From Gammaproteobacteria bacterium UBA2955 (GTDB lineage: Bacteria; Pseudomonadota; Gammaproteobacteria; Pseudomonadales; Azotimanducaceae): a stretch of DNA of 17,100 nucleotides. The stretch spans positions 1-17,100 of the forward strand of contig DEBN01000141.1 of assembly GCA_002348825.1 (NCBI GenBank), in the 5' to 3' direction. Both the position numbers and the translations under genes were made by a program. Positions 15,625 to 17,100 of this stretch are shown here, one piece after another (position 1 is the stretch's first letter; the number at the start of each line of letters is the position of its first letter). The notes beneath the pieces are model-generated. The model saw nothing but the letters and a program-made list of their open reading frames with translations. It ran no database searches and had not been told where the DNA came from.

Positions 15625-17100
15625 CTAGAACTCGACGTTACGAGTGACGCCTACAAATTCCTCAGCGCCTTGGTAAAAAGCGGTAAATTCTGCTTGGCTG
15701 TTGCGTCGCGCCAGCGCGTCCCGCAATTGTTGGCGCTCCTCTTCAGAGGCAGAACTGATGTCTCCCATAACCACGCGAGTTACCGCAACCACCGCGCTAC
15801 CGCCGTCTGCCAGCAAAACACTGCCTATAGATCGACCATCTTCAAGCGGTCTTGGCAATGTGAACGCATAACTGATGATTTCACGTGCGGCCTCGTCATC
15901 GCCCTGAGTTCTATTCACCGACTCTAAGGTAGTCCAACGTTTGCCCATATCCGACGCCACCTGGCTTACGCCTTCACCCTGCTCTAATTTATTCAACGCA
16001 TCAGCTTTGGCTTCGTCTAAGAGGCTTAGGGACTTTTCCCGTCTGATCTCGGCGATGATTTGAGCACGCACCTGTTCCAAAGGAATCACCTCAGAGGGAT
16101 AATTTTGCGCCACTCGCAATACCAAACTGGTTTCATCACCCACGTTGATAACTGCGCTGTTCTCGCCTGTAGTCAACTCCTCAGAGAACAATGCCGCCTT
16201 AACCTCATTGGCATTAATTACTCCAGCATTCTCGTTCACCTCGCCACCTTGACTCACGCCGTCAACGCGCTTGAGACTCAAGGCGAAAGCTGCCGCGGTT
16301 TCGGACAAGGTATAACGTTCGTCGTAAGCACTACGCTCGACTTCTTCCTGTAGCTCGACAAAAGCATCAAGGGCTAGCTCACGGCGCAGCCGTTGGGCGA
16401 GCGCGTCTCGTTCTTGTGCAAAATTTGGGTACGTTGCCTGCGAAATCCCCAACAACTTGATGAGGTGATAGCCAAACTCGGTGCGCACAGGTTCGGACAC
16501 ATCATTGGCATTCGACAACGCCCAAAGTGCTTGTTCAAACGCCGGATCAAAAACACCCTTACCGGATAAACCCAATGCGCCGCCCGCTGCCGCCGAGCCC
16601 GGATCATCAGAAAATTCTTTGGCCAACTCTGCAAAACCTTCTCCCGCTTCAATCCGCGCTTTAACGCTAAGCGCAAGATCCAGTGCCGCCGCGTCATTTC
16701 GATCATTTGATATCTCGAATAAGATATGCGCGCTGTCGCGTTCGGTTGTCGCCAACGCCGCATCGCGATCACTTTCGTACATCTGTCGCAATTCTTCTTC
16801 ATCGACCTCAAAATCGCCCGAGGCCACGAGTGAAGCGACGGAAAATTCAAGGTATTCGACGTCGACGGTACGCTCGCTCATGTAGCCGCTCTGATCCGAC
16901 TCATAGCGCCCAGCAATTTCTTCGTCACTGACACTTACTGCTCCCGCATAGTCGCTGATTGCCATAGGTAGGTAAGCAATATCGCGGCGTTGTTCCAAAA
17001 CGCTATACACCTCTGCGACTTCCCAGTCCGCAAGTAACGAACTGCTTTGAATTCCCTCTCGGAGTTGATTGGAGCCCATGGCACTGGCGTATTCCCGCAT
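15625..17100 (-). CDS. ppiD: Periplasmic folding chaperone PpiD (5' end outside window)
   Basis: Inner-membrane-anchored periplasmic chaperone of the SurA/parvulin group that acts near the SecYEG translocon. 491 residues are visible; the N-terminal membrane anchor and start of the SurA-like chaperone region lie beyond base 17100, and the Met at the edge is internal (full-length proteins are about 620 residues). Visible regions are an acidic chaperone segment (1-120), one parvulin domain at about 121-219 (SAHILFEIS, FAELAKEFSDDPGSAAAGGALG, VFDPAFEQALWAL, VRTEFGYHLIKL), and the long C-terminal PpiD region to the terminal RNVEF. The sequence is strongly acidic with many Glu, Asp and Ala. Overall layout is typical of PpiD and not of SurA, which has two parvulin domains. 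It converges on mltD. Confidence 0.92.
   Translation of the reverse strand: MREYASAMGSNQLREGIQSSSLLADWEVAEVYSVLEQRRDIAYLPMAISDYAGAVSVSDEEIAGRYESDQSGYMSERTVDVEYLEFSVASLVASGDFEVDEEELRQMYESDRDAALATTERDSAHILFEISNDRNDAAALDLALSVKARIEAGEGFAELAKEFSDDPGSAAAGGALGLSGKGVFDPAFEQALWALSNANDVSEPVRTEFGYHLIKLLGISQATYPNFAQERDALAQRLRRELALDAFVELQEEVERSAYDERYTLSETAAAFALSLKRVDGVSQGGEVNENAGVINANEVKAALFSEELTTGENSAVINVGDETSLVLRVAQNYPSEVIPLEQVRAQIIAEIRREKSLSLLDEAKADALNKLEQGEGVSQVASDMGKRWTTLESVNRTQGDDEAAREIISYAFTLPRPLEDGRSIGSVLLADGGSAVVAVTRVVMGDISSASEEERQQLRDALARRNSQAEFTAFYQGAEEFVGVTRNVEF

Noticed and set aside
16374..16850. 158-residue minus-strand frame inside ppiD
   Set aside because: It is the same strand in another frame, with Arg-rich out-of-frame composition, while the ppiD frame carries the parvulin domain.
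1..17100. Mobile elements, CRISPR arrays, toxin-antitoxin or defence genes, tRNA or rRNA genes
   Set aside because: No transposase, integrase, repeat-spacer pattern, terminal inverted repeats or tRNA-like cloverleaf was seen on either strand; all long frames are housekeeping genes.

Overview
The window is a stretch of conserved chromosome from a gammaproteobacterium. It carries aroF-type DAHP synthase, nfuA, metH, sohB, nudC, nhaB, a yafS-like methyltransferase gene, rnhA, dnaQ, mltD and ppiD, and every recognisable protein resembles its gammaproteobacterial family. NhaB together with a second cation/proton antiporter would suit a marine or salt-exposed cell, possibly of the Cellvibrionales/Alteromonadales type; that placement is inference. 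I see no integrase, transposase, phage gene, CRISPR array, tRNA or rRNA, and base composition looks even by eye. This is core genome, not an accessory island.

Layout. 1-708 (+) is the C-terminal two thirds of an AroF-like DAHP synthase. It converges on nfuA (1310-729, -), which diverges from metH (1495-5238, +) across a 184-bp region holding a consensus -10 box and a good match to an IscR type 1 operator. metH converges on a gene for a 48-residue single-span membrane protein (5419-5273, -) with its own strong promoter. That gene diverges from a CPA2 antiporter lacking the usual RCK domain (5608-6780, +). yhdH/acuI and sohB (7769-6777 and 8884-7820, -) follow, then a stand-alone SCP2-domain protein (9022-9312, +), nudC (10160-9309, -) and nhaB (10383-11885, +). 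A translationally coupled unit of methyltransferase, rnhA and dnaQ (13932-11901, -) comes next, and the window closes with lipoprotein transglycosylase mltD (14017-15615, +) and a ppiD lacking its 5' end (15625-17100, -).

The genes work in separate housekeeping pathways: aromatic amino acid entry (AroF), Fe-S delivery (NfuA), methionine/one-carbon metabolism (MetH), ion and pH homeostasis (the CPA2 protein and NhaB), acryloyl-CoA type reduction (YhdH), envelope proteolysis, peptidoglycan turnover and periplasmic folding (SohB, MltD, PpiD), NAD/RNA-cap hydrolysis (NudC), and replication fidelity and RNA-DNA hybrid removal (DnaQ, RnhA). A striking layout feature is that all six tail-to-tail gene pairs end within 34 bp of each other or overlap at their stop codons, leaving almost no room for terminators.

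I found no new multi-gene system. The most interesting signals are small: a possible switch-like leader before nhaB, in which one CACCT segment can pair either with an upstream arm or with the nhaB ribosome binding site; the candidate IscR operator before nfuA; a NudC that lacks one of its four zinc cysteines; and the absence of gloB from the usual mltD/yafS/rnhA/dnaQ neighbourhood.
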